Source: an uncultured Hyphomicrobium sp. (GTDB lineage Bacteria; Pseudomonadota; Alphaproteobacteria; Rhizobiales; Hyphomicrobiaceae). Taken from it: a stretch of DNA of 42,225 bases. The number at the start of each line of letters is the position of its first letter. Position 1 is the first letter of the stretch. The stretch spans positions 1-42,225 of the forward strand of contig NZ_CADEFI010000031.1 in the NCBI RefSeq assembly GCF_902826555.1, written 5' to 3'. Positions 15,619-25,280 of this stretch are shown here, piece after piece. The notes below the pieces were generated by a model. The model made no database searches. It saw nothing but the letters and a program-made list of their open reading frames with translations, and was not told the origin of the DNA. The position numbers and the translations under genes were made by a program.

Positions 15619-16530
15619 TCATTTTGCATGCGGATCGCGCTTGGCGCCTTGGATAGCCGGGGAGGGCAGCAAGGTGATGAGGCTCGAAGTGTCCCAGCGG
15701 CCGCCGCCGTTGTCCTGGACCTCGGCATAAAGGCCGTCGACGGTTGTGGCGATCGGGAGCGCCGAGCCGTTGCGGCGCGCTTCCGCGAGGCAGATGCCGA
15801 GGTCCTTGCGCATCCAGTCGACGGCGAACCCGAAATCGAAGCGGCGTGCGTGCATCGTCTCCCAGCGGTTCACCATCTGCCAGGACTGGGCGGCGCCCTT
15901 CGAGATGGTGTCGATGACGGCCGGCACGTCGAGGCCCGCGTTCTCGGCGAAGGCGATGGCCTCTGAGAGGCCCTGCACGAGCCCTGCGATGGCGATCTGG
16001 TTCACCATCTTCGTCAGCTGCCCGCTGCCCGCGGGGCCCATCAGCCGCGCCGCCTTGGCAAAGGTGAGGATCAGCGGCTCTGCGTCGCGGTACACGGTGG
16101 GGTCGCCACCGCACATGACGGTGAGCTGGCCTGCTTCGGCGCCGGCCTGGCCGCCCGACACGGGCGCATCGATGAAGCCGAGGCCACGCTCCGCGGCAGC
16201 GGCGGAGAGCTCGCGCGCCACGTCGGCCGAGGCGGTGGTGTGGTCGATGAAGATGGCGCCGCGCCGCATGGCCGAGAAGGCGCCGTCGGGGCCGAGTGTC
16301 ACTTGCCGCAGGTCGTCATCGTTGCCGACGCAGGCGAAGACGAAGTCGGCATTTTTCGCCGCGTCCGCCGGAGTGGCGTGATGGGTGCCCGTGCCGTGTG
16401 CCGTGACCCAGGCCTCGGCTTTGGCGCGCGTGCGATTGTAAACCGCCAGCTCGTGGGCGCCCTTGGCAAGCAAATGCCCCGCCATAGGGTATCCCATGAC
16501 GCCCAAGCCGATCCATGCAACCTTTGCCAT
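15619..16530 (-). CDS. NAD(P)-dependent 3-hydroxyisobutyrate dehydrogenase-like oxidoreductase
   Basis: 303 residues starting MAKVAWIGLGVMGYPMAGHL, the Rossmann dinucleotide loop of the beta-hydroxyacid dehydrogenase family. Other signatures are NRTRAKAEAW (basic residues after the second strand, suggesting possible NADP preference), DAPVSGGQAGAEAGQLTVM (substrate loop) and GSGQLTKMVNQI with the catalytic Lys. The C-terminal helical domain is complete. The exact substrate (3-hydroxyisobutyrate, tartronate semialdehyde or succinic semialdehyde) cannot be read from the sequence. It is divergent from the threonine ammonia-lyase gene across about 150 bases. Confidence 0.88.
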   Translation of the reverse strand: MAKVAWIGLGVMGYPMAGHLLAKGAHELAVYNRTRAKAEAWVTAHGTGTHHATPADAAKNADFVFACVGNDDDLRQVTLGPDGAFSAMRRGAIFIDHTTASADVARELSAAAAERGLGFIDAPVSGGQAGAEAGQLTVMCGGDPTVYRDAEPLILTFAKAARLMGPAGSGQLTKMVNQIAIAGLVQGLSEAIAFAENAGLDVPAVIDTISKGAAQSWQMVNRWETMHARRFDFGFAVDWMRKDLGICLAEARRNGSALPIATTVDGLYAEVQDNGGGRWDTSSLITLLPSPAIQGAKRDPHAK

Positions 16531-16684
16531 TCTGCCAGCCCTGTTTTTCGTTCGGCGGCCGTTGTATCGAATTCCGACCCCGAGCGCGATTGGTTTTGAT
16601 GCATAAGGAGTGCGCCGCGGGGCCTGAGCGATCATGGCCGCGGCTCAGCTCTCAAACCCGACGCTCCACGCAAGGCAAGGACAT

Positions 16685-17926
16685 ATGGCCGATAGAACGC
16701 AGGCTGCCGATGTCACGTTCGAGGACGTGAAGCGCGCGGCGAAAGTCATCGAAGGGGCGGTGGTGCGGACGCCGTGCGATCTAAGCTTCACCTTGAGCCA
16801 CGATCTCGGCGCGGACATCTGTCTCAAGTTCGAGAACCTGCAGTTCACGTCGGCCTACAAGGAGCGTGGCGCCCTCGTGCGGCTCTCCGCGCTCTCGGAC
16901 GCCGAACGCAAGCGCGGCGTCATCGCCATGTCGGCGGGCAATCATGCGCAGGGCGTCTCCTATCATGCGGGGCGGCTCGGCATTCCGGCGACGATCGTGA
17001 TGCCGGAGGGGACGCCCGCGGTCAAAGCCGAGAACACGAAGCGCTGGGGCGCGCATGTGATCCTCGAAGGCAAGACGCTCGAGGACTCGGCGCGTTTCGC
17101 GCGGGGGTACTGCGAGCAGCATGGGCTCGTGTTCGTGCATCCATTCGATGATCCGCTCGTCATCGCCGGGCAAGGGACGGTTGCGATCGAGATGCTCGAG
17201 GCGATGGCGGACCTCGATGTGCTTGTCGTGCCGGTGGGAGGTGGCGGCCTCGTTGCCGGCATGGCGGTGGCGGCGAAGGCGATCAAACCCGGCATCGAAG
17301 TGATCGGCGTCGAAGCGGCGCTCTATCCATCGATCTACAACAAGATCAAGGGCACGAATCTGCCGACGCGCGGCGATACACTTGCCGAGGGCATCGCGGT
17401 TGCCAATCCTGGCGTGCTGACGACGGAGATCATCTCCCGCTTGGTGGACGACATCGTGCTCGTCAGCGAGACGGACCTCGAGCGGGCGACGTTCGCACTG
17501 CTGATGATCGAGAAGACCGTGGTCGAAGGTGCGGGTGCGGCCGGGCTTGCCGCCGTGATGGCCGACCGCCAGCGTTGGAAGGGGCGCAAGCTCGGGTTGC
17601 CTCTCACCGGCGGCAACATCGATCCGCGGCTGCTTGCCAGCGTGTTGACGCGGGAGCTGGCGCGCGAAGGACGGCTGTCGCGGCTCACGATCGACATCCC
17701 GGACCGGCCGGGAGAGCTGTCGCGCGTGTCGGCGGTGCTCGGCCAAGCCGGCGCCAACATCGTAGAGGTCTATCATCAGCGCGTGTTCACGGATCTTCCG
17801 GCGCGCGGCACGGAGCTCAACCTCGTCATCGAGACGCGCGACCGTTCGCATCTCGAAGGCGTGCTGGCGCAGCTCGAAGCCAAGGGCTACCGCGTCATCG
17901 TCAAGACCGGGCAGGCCGCGGGCTAA
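16685..17926 (+). CDS. Threonine ammonia-lyase (PLP-dependent, ACT domain)
   Basis: 413 residues from the ATG at 16685, with AAGGA close upstream; an ATG at 16634 is the alternative. The PLP lysine is in SAYKERGAL (Lys59), followed by MSAGNHAQGVSYHA, the phosphate-cradling VPVGGGGLVAGM and TGGNID. A single C-terminal ACT domain (about 330-410, from LTIDIPDRPGEL) suggests amino-acid allostery. It deaminates threonine to 2-oxobutanoate, either for isoleucine synthesis or for catabolism; the size and single ACT domain fit the TdcB-like group rather than the two-domain IlvA. The stop codon overlaps that of the convergent gene. Confidence 0.9.
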   Translation: MADRTQAADVTFEDVKRAAKVIEGAVVRTPCDLSFTLSHDLGADICLKFENLQFTSAYKERGALVRLSALSDAERKRGVIAMSAGNHAQGVSYHAGRLGIPATIVMPEGTPAVKAENTKRWGAHVILEGKTLEDSARFARGYCEQHGLVFVHPFDDPLVIAGQGTVAIEMLEAMADLDVLVVPVGGGGLVAGMAVAAKAIKPGIEVIGVEAALYPSIYNKIKGTNLPTRGDTLAEGIAVANPGVLTTEIISRLVDDIVLVSETDLERATFALLMIEKTVVEGAGAAGLAAVMADRQRWKGRKLGLPLTGGNIDPRLLASVLTRELAREGRLSRLTIDIPDRPGELSRVSAVLGQAGANIVEVYHQRVFTDLPARGTELNLVIETRDRSHLEGVLAQLEAKGYRVIVKTGQAAG

Positions 17927-20043
17927 CGCCCTTCGCGCCACCAGGCGGTGGCCATGAGGGCCAGGAGCGCGGCAAGCGCGAGGAGGCCTGTAAACATCGG
18001 CGTCAGCTTGACGCCCTTGGTGACGTAGGCTTCGCGGTCACGCAGGCCCATCCAGCCGGAACCCGCCAGGACGCGAGCGCCGGACATCAGCGAGACGCGC
18101 GGCAACGTCACGGCGTTGCCGTCGCTGGCAGCATTGGTGCGGGTCCAGAAGAGGCCGCCCCCGGTTTGCTCGATGAGCGGCTTCAGTTTCTGGTCGGTCG
18201 CCACCACCTCGCTCATCTCGCGCGGATCCTCGATGCCGGCATGGGCGACGGCGGTGAGCTGTCCCGATGGCGCCTGCGTCTCGGCTTTGTAGAGGCCGGG
18301 CAGCTTGACATCGATGGTCGATTTCCAGACGCCGGGCCGCTCCTGCTCGAGCGTCACGTCGTTGCGCTCGCCGCCGGGTGCGGAGATGGTCACAGGCGCC
18401 ACCTGATCCTCGAGCGTGCGCCGCTCGATGGTGAGCTTCAGTCCGCGGGCGGAGGCGATCAGGCGCTCCTCCTCGAGGTCCGGTTCCTTCATCAGCCAGT
18501 GCGAGAGGCGGCGCAGCAGGTCGGTGTGCGGGCCGCCGCCTTCGTAGCCCCGCGCCCAGAGCCAGGCGTGATCGGAGGTGAGGAGCGCGACGCGGCCCTT
18601 GCCCATGCGATCGAGGACGAGCAACGGCTGGTTCTCGGCGCCTTCCATGACGACGCGTCCGCGGCTCGGGCGCACCTCGGCCTGACGGAACCAGTGCCCC
18701 CAGGTGGCGGCGTGGTCGGGGCCGGTGGCGTTGGCTCCGGGAAGCCCCTGCGTGACCGGATGGCGGAAGCCCTCGTCGGTGATCTTGGCGCGGAACGGCT
18801 CTTCCAGCACGCGGCCCGTGGGAGCGGCTGGAAGTATGGGTGAGAGCGGCGTGCGATAGAGGCTCGTCATGCCGGCGTAGTCGTCACCGGCGGCGATCAG
18901 CACCGCGCCGCCGTGTCCCTCCACGTAGCGCGCGATGTTGTCGTAATAGGCGAGCTGCAAGATGCCGCGATGCTCGTAGCGGTCGAAGATGATCAGGTCG
19001 AAGTCGCGGATCTTGTCGGAGAAGAGCTCCTTGGTCGGGAAGGCGATCAGCGAAAGCTGGTTGATGGCGGTGCCGTCCTGCTTCTCCGGCGGGCGCAGAA
19101 TGGTGAAGTGGACGAGGTCGACGGCGGCATCGGATTTCAGCAGGTTGCGCCAGGTGCGCTCGCCGGCGTGGGGCTTGCCCGAGACGAGGAGCACGCGCAG
19201 GTTCTCGCGGACGCCCTCGGCGACAATGACAACGCGGTTGTTGGCCGGCGTCAGCTCGCCCTCAGCGGGCTCGAGCTCGACCTCGAGAATGTTGGTGCCG
19301 GCGTGCGGGAAGGGCATCTCGATTGCGACATGCTCGTCGATGGCGGCGGTGCGGACCTCGTCGGGGCGTCCTTCGCGGCGGACGCGCAACTGCACGGGGG
19401 TTCCGCTTCCGGCGCCGCGGCCCGACTCGCGCACGGCGATCTGGATGTCGCGCGATTGACCGACGAGCCCGTAGCGCGGGGCCTCGATGGTCTCGATGCG
19501 GCGGTCGAACTCGTGCGGCGTACCGGTGAGGAGCGCGTGCACCGGTGCGTCGAAGCCGAGGGCGGCGGCGGATTTCGGGATGTCGTGGACCTGTCCATCG
19601 GTGATCAGAACGACACCGGCGATGCGATCGGGCGGCGTCGAGGTCAGGGCCGAATTGAGGGCCGAGAAGAGTTGCGTGCCTTGTCCGGTGGCGGTTTCGC
19701 TCTTGGCGGACGTCACCCATTTGATCTCGAGGTTCTTGATCTTGCCAAGGCGCGCCTCGAGCTCGGTGCGGATCGCCGCCTTCTGCTCCGGCCGCTTGTC
19801 GAGCGCCTGGCTGGTGCTCTCGTCGACGACCACGAGGGCGATGTTGGCGAGGCTTTCGCGCTCCTCCTCACGCAGGGTCGGGTTCATGAGTGCGGCGATG
19901 AGGGCGGCAAGCGCCAATCCGCGCCAGAGCGCGCCGCGGCTCTTGCGGAACAGCAGCACGACGACGAGCAATGCCGCAACGATGCCGGCGGCCCACAAGA
20001 GGGGGACCGGGACCAACGGCGCAAACTCGATCGACCAGCTCAT
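17923..20043 (-). CDS. Large membrane protein with VWA-like and glutamine-amidotransferase-like regions
   Basis: 706 residues. Two transmembrane segments (about 13-31, 40-55) and a C-terminal one (about 680-698) bracket a large extracytoplasmic portion. Residues about 66-150 resemble a degenerate VWA fold (NIALVVVDEST, GVVLITDGQ). The stretch about 285-500 has class-I glutamine-amidotransferase-like features (LRVLLVSGKPHAGE, DLIIFDRYEHRG, GGAVLIAAGDDY) but no clear catalytic Cys. It is the last gene of the MoxR-DUF58-DUF4159 operon, where such proteins usually occur. Its function is unknown; a role in envelope assembly with the MoxR ATPase is plausible. Confidence 0.75.
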   Translation of the reverse strand: MSWSIEFAPLVPVPLLWAAGIVAALLVVVLLFRKSRGALWRGLALAALIAALMNPTLREEERESLANIALVVVDESTSQALDKRPEQKAAIRTELEARLGKIKNLEIKWVTSAKSETATGQGTQLFSALNSALTSTPPDRIAGVVLITDGQVHDIPKSAAALGFDAPVHALLTGTPHEFDRRIETIEAPRYGLVGQSRDIQIAVRESGRGAGSGTPVQLRVRREGRPDEVRTAAIDEHVAIEMPFPHAGTNILEVELEPAEGELTPANNRVVIVAEGVRENLRVLLVSGKPHAGERTWRNLLKSDAAVDLVHFTILRPPEKQDGTAINQLSLIAFPTKELFSDKIRDFDLIIFDRYEHRGILQLAYYDNIARYVEGHGGAVLIAAGDDYAGMTSLYRTPLSPILPAAPTGRVLEEPFRAKITDEGFRHPVTQGLPGANATGPDHAATWGHWFRQAEVRPSRGRVVMEGAENQPLLVLDRMGKGRVALLTSDHAWLWARGYEGGGPHTDLLRRLSHWLMKEPDLEEERLIASARGLKLTIERRTLEDQVAPVTISAPGGERNDVTLEQERPGVWKSTIDVKLPGLYKAETQAPSGQLTAVAHAGIEDPREMSEVVATDQKLKPLIEQTGGGLFWTRTNAASDGNAVTLPRVSLMSGARVLAGSGWMGLRDREAYVTKGVKLTPMFTGLLALAALLALMATAWWREGR

Positions 20044-20089
20044 TCCGTTCTCCTCACGCGGCGCTCATCGCGAGCGTCCGGCGCGATTG

Positions 20090-22990
20090 TTATTGCCCGA
20101 GGCGCTCCAGCAGAGCGGGGACGTGCACCTGATCAGCCTTGTAGTTGCCGGTCAGCGCATGCATGACGATGTTGATGCCCGTGCGCAGCGACATCTCGCG
20201 CTGGTTCTCGCCGCCGGGCACCACCGGATAAAGCGGGCGCCCGGATGCATCGAGCGCCCAGGCGGATGCGAAATCGTTCGATGTGATCATGATCGAGGTC
20301 ACACCGTCGGCGCGGCGCGCCCTGCGGTTGTCGCCATCGCTGTCGGATGTGGCCTCGACCCAGAGCTGGCCACCGTCCCAGCGTCCCGGGAACGCGCGCA
20401 GGAGATAGAAGGATTTGGTCAGCACGTGGTCCTCGGGCACCGGCTCGAGGCGCGGCACGTCGAGCGAGCCCAGCACGCGCTTCAGCGCCATGCCGTTGCG
20501 TCCCTCCAGCGTCGAGCCGGTGGGCATACCGGTACCGAAGTCGCGGGTATCGAAGATGATCATGCCGCCCTGCTTCATGTAGGCGTCGATCTTGGCGAGG
20601 GCCGGCGGGGGCAGTGCGCTCGCGCTTTCGATGACCGGCCAGTACAGGACCGGGAAGAACGAGATCTCGTCCTTCACGATGTCGACGGCAATAGGGTCTC
20701 CCGGCTCGACGGCGGTGCGGAGCGCGAGAACGCGCGAGAGCCCTTCGAGCCCGGCTTTGCTGGTGGCATCCGCGCTCGCGTCGCCGGTCAGAACATAGCC
20801 GAGGGTAACGTTGTCGGTGGCCTTCTGGGCGGTCATGCCGCCGGGCAACTGCGAAATGTCGTCGGCAGGGGTCTGCGCACGAGCGGGTTGGGGGAGCAAC
20901 GCAGAGACCGAGATCGACACCGCGAGGATCAGGGCGCCGGCGCCAGCGGCGGTGCGCGTGCGCGCCCTGCTCCAGGAGGCGATGGCTCCGAGGGCCCCCA
21001 TCAGTGCCAGCACGGCGATGATGTCGGCGAAGAGAAGGGCGAGGGCGGTCGTGAGCAGCGCGGGTGCGAGCGGTGTCGAAGGCTGGGTCTCATAGAGCAT
21101 GCGCGCGGCTCCCGTCGGGCGGGGAAGCGGCGCGAGAACGCTCTTCGAATCGAGGACGTTCAACGCCCGCGGACTCCCCTGGGCTCCATAGTACCCTGGC
21201 GGATGCACAAGGCTAGCCTTCACCTTGACGATCTCGGCTGCGGGAATGGCCTCGGCGGTTGGAGGCGGTGGGCGGAGAATGCCGAACCCGTCCAAGGTCT
21301 GGACCGGAGCGAATGCGGCTGCGGGCGGGGCTGCTGCAACGGCGTTGCCCGATGCGACCGTTTCAGCCGTCTCCTCGGTGCCCTGGGGGGCGAGGCTGCC
21401 GAGTGCCGTGATCCGCCGCAGCATTTCGACGAAGAGGCCGGACATGGGCAGGTTCGACCAATCGGAGTTGGCCGTGATGTGGAAGAGCACGATCTGCCCA
21501 GTGCCGAGCGTCGTGGCGGTGACGAGAGGCGTGCCGTCGCCGAGGCGGGCCCAGACCTTCACCTCGGGGGTCAGCAACGCGGGATCGGCCAGGACCTGGC
21601 GCTTGACCGCCACGTCTTTGGGAACGGTGAGGCCGGCGAAGATGCTGGTATCGTCGAAGTCGGCCAGTGGTTGCGGGGTCGACCACGAGAGCGCCCCGCC
21701 CAGGGTGCGTCCGCCGATGCGCAGCGACACCGGCAGCAGGTCGTCGCCGCCGCTTTCGAGGCGGGGACCGGCGAAGCGCACGAGAACGCCGCCGCGCTCG
21801 ACCCACTGCTTCACCTGCTCCTTCACCTCGCCGGACAAGGTGCCGATGTCGGCCAGCACGAGCACGCTCGCCTTCTGTTTCAGGACCGCGTCGATGCCCT
21901 GGGCGAGGTTGTGATCTTTGGGGCGCACGATCTCGGCATAGGGCTGGACGGCTTTCTCCAGGTAGTAGAGCGGCGCGAGCAGAGGCTGGGCTTGCTCCTG
22001 GCTTTCGCCCGAGATCATGCCGACGCGCTGCCATTGGGAGCGTCCGTCGAGGAGGCTTACGGCGCCTGCCGAGTGCTCTGAAGTGAGTTCGAGGCGGGTG
22101 ACCTGGTTTCTGAGCTCGAGCGGGAGCTCGAAGGCTACGTCCGCTTTGGTGGCGCCACTTGTCAGCGTGAAAGGCGCTTCTCCGAGCCGCTGGCCGCGGG
22201 CCGAGAAGGCATCGATGCGTCCCGAGCGTGCGGGGCCACCGGTGCGGAGCACGGTTGCCATCAGTTTTCCGTCGGGCCCTACTCCGGCCGTGATGCCGAG
22301 GGGTTCGTCGCCGCCCGCGTCCTCCACCAAGGCGAACGTGCCATGGCCGGCTGCTTTCTCAAGGCCCGCGGCGAAGGACGCCGCTTCGCTGTCGTGATCG
22401 ATGCCGTCGGCGAGCCAGAGGACATTGGCGGTGGCGGTGTTGGTCTGTGCGAGTACGGCGGTCAGCGCCGCGAGAGTGCCTTTACGATCGGGCGCATGAG
22501 GCCGCGGCTCGAGCGCGGTCAGCGTGGAGCGGGCCTCGCCTGGCGTTTGCAGCGTCAGTGTTCTCGATTTCGTTGCCGGCGCGGTCTCGGCCACGATCGC
22601 GGGCCTGTTCTGCCGCTGGGCCTCGGCGAGCATCTCCTCGGCGAGCGCCGTGCGGCGCGACCACCCTGAAGCGGCAGCCCAGCCATTGTCGATGACGATG
22701 ACGACCGGGCCGGTGCCGGTCATCGCACGATCGCGCGCCGGATTGAGGACGGGCTCGGCGAGGGCAAGAATGACGAGAGCGGCGGCGGCGAGGCGGATCA
22801 GCAGCAGCCACCATGGCGTCTTTGCGGGTGTCTTTTCCTCGTTCTCGAGGCCGACGAGAATGCGCGTTGCCGGAAACTCGACCTGCTTCGGTCGCGGGGG
22901 GACGGTTTTGAGGAGCCAGTAAATGAGCGGCAGCGTGGCGAGGCCCGCCAGCAGCCAAGGATTGAGGAACGCGAGCGCGCCGAGGGTCAT
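20090..22990 (-). CDS. DUF4159 domain membrane protein with BatA-like N terminus
   Basis: 966 residues. The N terminus has the BatA/aerotolerance-type signature: LNPWLLAGLATLPLIYWLL, then PPRPKQVEFPATRIL and a second membrane helix at about 60-80 (LLLIRLAAAALVILALAEP). A VWA-like region (VVIVIDNGW) lacks the usual MIDAS DxSxS. A central extracytoplasmic part is followed by two helices (about 645-690). The C-terminal DUF4159 domain (about 720-960) contains GGMIIFDTRD and SFYLLRAFPGRW. The start overlaps the upstream DUF58 stop (ATGA), implying coupling. It probably works with the MoxR chaperone on envelope substrates; the mechanism is unknown. Confidence 0.85.
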   Translation of the reverse strand: MTLGALAFLNPWLLAGLATLPLIYWLLKTVPPRPKQVEFPATRILVGLENEEKTPAKTPWWLLLIRLAAAALVILALAEPVLNPARDRAMTGTGPVVIVIDNGWAAASGWSRRTALAEEMLAEAQRQNRPAIVAETAPATKSRTLTLQTPGEARSTLTALEPRPHAPDRKGTLAALTAVLAQTNTATANVLWLADGIDHDSEAASFAAGLEKAAGHGTFALVEDAGGDEPLGITAGVGPDGKLMATVLRTGGPARSGRIDAFSARGQRLGEAPFTLTSGATKADVAFELPLELRNQVTRLELTSEHSAGAVSLLDGRSQWQRVGMISGESQEQAQPLLAPLYYLEKAVQPYAEIVRPKDHNLAQGIDAVLKQKASVLVLADIGTLSGEVKEQVKQWVERGGVLVRFAGPRLESGGDDLLPVSLRIGGRTLGGALSWSTPQPLADFDDTSIFAGLTVPKDVAVKRQVLADPALLTPEVKVWARLGDGTPLVTATTLGTGQIVLFHITANSDWSNLPMSGLFVEMLRRITALGSLAPQGTEETAETVASGNAVAAAPPAAAFAPVQTLDGFGILRPPPPTAEAIPAAEIVKVKASLVHPPGYYGAQGSPRALNVLDSKSVLAPLPRPTGAARMLYETQPSTPLAPALLTTALALLFADIIAVLALMGALGAIASWSRARTRTAAGAGALILAVSISVSALLPQPARAQTPADDISQLPGGMTAQKATDNVTLGYVLTGDASADATSKAGLEGLSRVLALRTAVEPGDPIAVDIVKDEISFFPVLYWPVIESASALPPPALAKIDAYMKQGGMIIFDTRDFGTGMPTGSTLEGRNGMALKRVLGSLDVPRLEPVPEDHVLTKSFYLLRAFPGRWDGGQLWVEATSDSDGDNRRARRADGVTSIMITSNDFASAWALDASGRPLYPVVPGGENQREMSLRTGINIVMHALTGNYKADQVHVPALLERLGQ

Positions 22991-23970
22991 GATGCGCCTC
23001 CGGCTTCCTGTGTGCCCCCTGTGGCGGCCGGAGCCTGCCAGCGGTAGCCGTGGTCGCGCCCTTCGAGGCGCATGACGAGCGTGAGCAGCGGCTCCGTCGG
23101 CGGTCGGTCGGTGTGATGAACCATGAACGACCAGCCGAGGCGCACGGCCAGCTCCTGCAGCGCGTCGCGGTGCGCCTTGAGGCGAGACTGATAGCGGGTG
23201 CGCAGGCTTTCCGCACGGTCCGCGATCCAGGTCGCTCCGCCTTCGGACGCGAGGAATTCGGTGCGGCCTTCGTAGGGCAGCGTCTCTTCGGCCGGATCCA
23301 GGATCTGCACAAGGTGCCCCGAGGCTCCTCCCGCGGCCAGCAGCTCGACGCTTTCGCGGACCTCATCGATGGGGTCGAGGAAGTCGCTCATGAGAATGAC
23401 GCCGGAGTAGCGGCTGATCCGCGTCGGCGACGGCCTGCCGGAAGCGAGCTGCGGCGAAGAGGCGTGAGAGGCGATGGCCTCGGCGAGGCGCGTCGAGGCG
23501 CGCCGGCTGCTGGTGGGCTGGGTGAGGCCCAGCAGGCCCACGCGTTCGCCGCCGCGCACGAGAAGCTCGGCCGCGGCCAGCATCAGCACCAGGGCGCGGT
23601 CGCGCTTCGTGACCTGTGCGAGGTGGCTCCTGAAGGCCATCGACGGAGAGAGGTCGGGCCAGAGCCAGAGCGTGTGGGCAGCTTCCCATTCGCGCTCGCG
23701 CACGTAGAGATGATCGGAGCTCGCGGAGCGCCGCCAGTCAATGAGCTGGGCGGCGTCCTGGGATTCATAGGTGCGGAATTGCCAGAACGTTTCGCCCGGC
23801 CCGGCCCGGCGGCGGCCGTGAATGCCGTGCGCGACCGTTTGAGCGATGCGGTCGGCTTCGAGCAGCAGGTCCGGGAGCTTGTCGGCGAGCGCATGGGCAT
23901 CGCGCTCGAGCGTGAACACCCGCGCGTCGCTGGTCCCGGACGATTGGAGGTGCCCGCGGGGCGCCGCCAT
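22987..23970 (-). CDS. DUF58 domain protein
   Basis: 327 residues from the ATG at 23970, with GGAG in the end of the MoxR gene; a GTG at 23979 overlapping the MoxR stop is the alternative. The DUF58 hallmark QFRTYESQDAAQLIDWRRSASSDHLYVREREWE region is present (about residues 63-95), within a VWA-like fold (LWLWPDLSPSM, then VILMSDFLDP). DUF58 proteins almost always follow a MoxR AAA+ ATPase and are thought to be its partner or substrate adaptor. The stop overlaps the start of the DUF4159 gene. Confidence 0.88.
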   Translation of the reverse strand: MAAPRGHLQSSGTSDARVFTLERDAHALADKLPDLLLEADRIAQTVAHGIHGRRRAGPGETFWQFRTYESQDAAQLIDWRRSASSDHLYVREREWEAAHTLWLWPDLSPSMAFRSHLAQVTKRDRALVLMLAAAELLVRGGERVGLLGLTQPTSSRRASTRLAEAIASHASSPQLASGRPSPTRISRYSGVILMSDFLDPIDEVRESVELLAAGGASGHLVQILDPAEETLPYEGRTEFLASEGGATWIADRAESLRTRYQSRLKAHRDALQELAVRLGWSFMVHHTDRPPTEPLLTLVMRLEGRDHGYRWQAPAATGGTQEAGGAS

Positions 23971-23975
23971 GCCCG

Positions 23976-24974
23976 TCACTCCACCGCGTGGGCGAGGCGG
24001 GAAATCAGCGACGCCAAGTCCTGGCCCTCGGCGCGGGCCGCAAACGAGAGCGCCATGCGGTGTTTCAGGACCGGTTCGGCCAGCTCGATCACGTCGTCGA
24101 TCGATGGCGCGAGGCGGCCGTCGATGAGTGCCTTGGCGCGAACCGCCAGCGTCAACGCCTGGCTCGCGCGCGGGCCGGGGCCCCAAGCGACGAAGCGATC
24201 GGTCTCGGTGCTCGCGCCGGTGCCCGGGCGGGCGGAGCGGACGAGCTTCAGGATGGCTTCGACAACCTTGTCGGGAACGGGGATCTGGCGCACGAGGCGC
24301 TGGATGCTCGTGAGCTCGGCGGCGGTGAGCACGCTCTCGACGTTGCGCTCGTCGGTGCCGGTGGTGGCGTAGAGCATGCGCCGCTCGGCGGCGAGATCCG
24401 GGTAAGTGACGTCGATCTCGAGCAGGAAGCGGTCGAGCTGCGCCTCGGGAAGCGGGTAGGTGCCTTCCTGCTCAAGCGGGTTCTGGGTCGCGAGCACGTG
24501 GAACGGCTGGGGGACGTCGTGGCGCGTGCCGGCGACCGTGACGTGATGCTCCTGCATGGCCTGGAGGAGGGCCGATTGCGTCTTGGGTGACGCGCGGTTG
24601 ATCTCGTCCGCCATCAGAAGCTGGGTGAAAATGGGACCCTTGATGAAGCGGAACGTGCGGCGCTGGCCGGGGACATCCTCCAAAACTTCGGAGCCGATGA
24701 TGTCGGACGGCATGAGGTCGGGGGTGAACTGAATGCGCTTGGCGTCGAGGCCGAGCACGCGGCCGAGTGTTTCGACGAGCAGTGTCTTGGCGAGTCCGGG
24801 AACGCCGATCAGAAGCGCGTGTCCACCGGAGAGGATGGTGATCAGGGTCCGCTCGATGACGACGTCCTGTCCGAAGATCACGGATCCGGCCGCCTTGTGG
24901 GCGCGCTTGACGCGCTCGGCAGCGGCTTCAAGCTTCGGCACGATGGCTTCGTCGGTCTGGATCACGGTGCTCAT
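23976..24974 (-). CDS. MoxR family AAA+ ATPase
   Basis: 332 residues. Walker A is GVPGLAKTLL, Walker B is LLMADEINRASPKTQ, sensor 1 is VLATQNPLEQEGTYPLPEAQLDRF, the latter being diagnostic for MoxR, and the C-terminal lid carries GPGPRASQAL (sensor 2 region). MoxR ATPases act as chaperones that mature or insert cofactors or metals into protein complexes, working with VWA proteins. It is the first gene of a four-gene minus-strand operon with overlapping junctions. A 306-base divergent intergenic region lies upstream. Confidence 0.93.
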   Translation of the reverse strand: MSTVIQTDEAIVPKLEAAAERVKRAHKAAGSVIFGQDVVIERTLITILSGGHALLIGVPGLAKTLLVETLGRVLGLDAKRIQFTPDLMPSDIIGSEVLEDVPGQRRTFRFIKGPIFTQLLMADEINRASPKTQSALLQAMQEHHVTVAGTRHDVPQPFHVLATQNPLEQEGTYPLPEAQLDRFLLEIDVTYPDLAAERRMLYATTGTDERNVESVLTAAELTSIQRLVRQIPVPDKVVEAILKLVRSARPGTGASTETDRFVAWGPGPRASQALTLAVRAKALIDGRLAPSIDDVIELAEPVLKHRMALSFAARAEGQDLASLISRLAHAVE

Positions 24975-25280
24975 GGATTGCGCGGCTCTCAGCTTTTCCT
25001 GGGGTTACGGCTTTCCTGGGATTGCGGCGTCGGCGAGGACGGGACGCGCATATCCTGCGAATGTGACTGGCTCAGCGGGGCTCCGGTCAAGTTAAACCTC
25101 GGTAAGACGCCCCCGGGGGCCGACCATATAAGTTGATATGAGCGTTTGTGAGCCGAAAACCAAAGCGGCTTTGGTCTGTCGGCTTGGGCGGGACCGGCTG
25201 GAGATACGTCCGTGTCGGCATTAATGTCATGTTCCAGAACGTGAATTCGCGGGAACGGTGAGGGGTCGCAGCACACGCGC
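24975..25280. promoter_or_regulatory. Divergent intergenic region between moxR and DUF1285
   Basis: This region must hold both promoters. Two dyads are visible: a perfect 12-base GC palindrome at 25109-25120 and CATAT/ATATG arms around six bases at 25125-25140. The AT-rich second dyad is the more likely promoter or operator region. No open frame here looks coding. Confidence 0.4.

Noticed and set aside
16781-17941. 386-codon minus-strand open frame
   Set aside because: Antisense to threonine ammonia-lyase; extremely rich in Arg, His and Asp with no motif.
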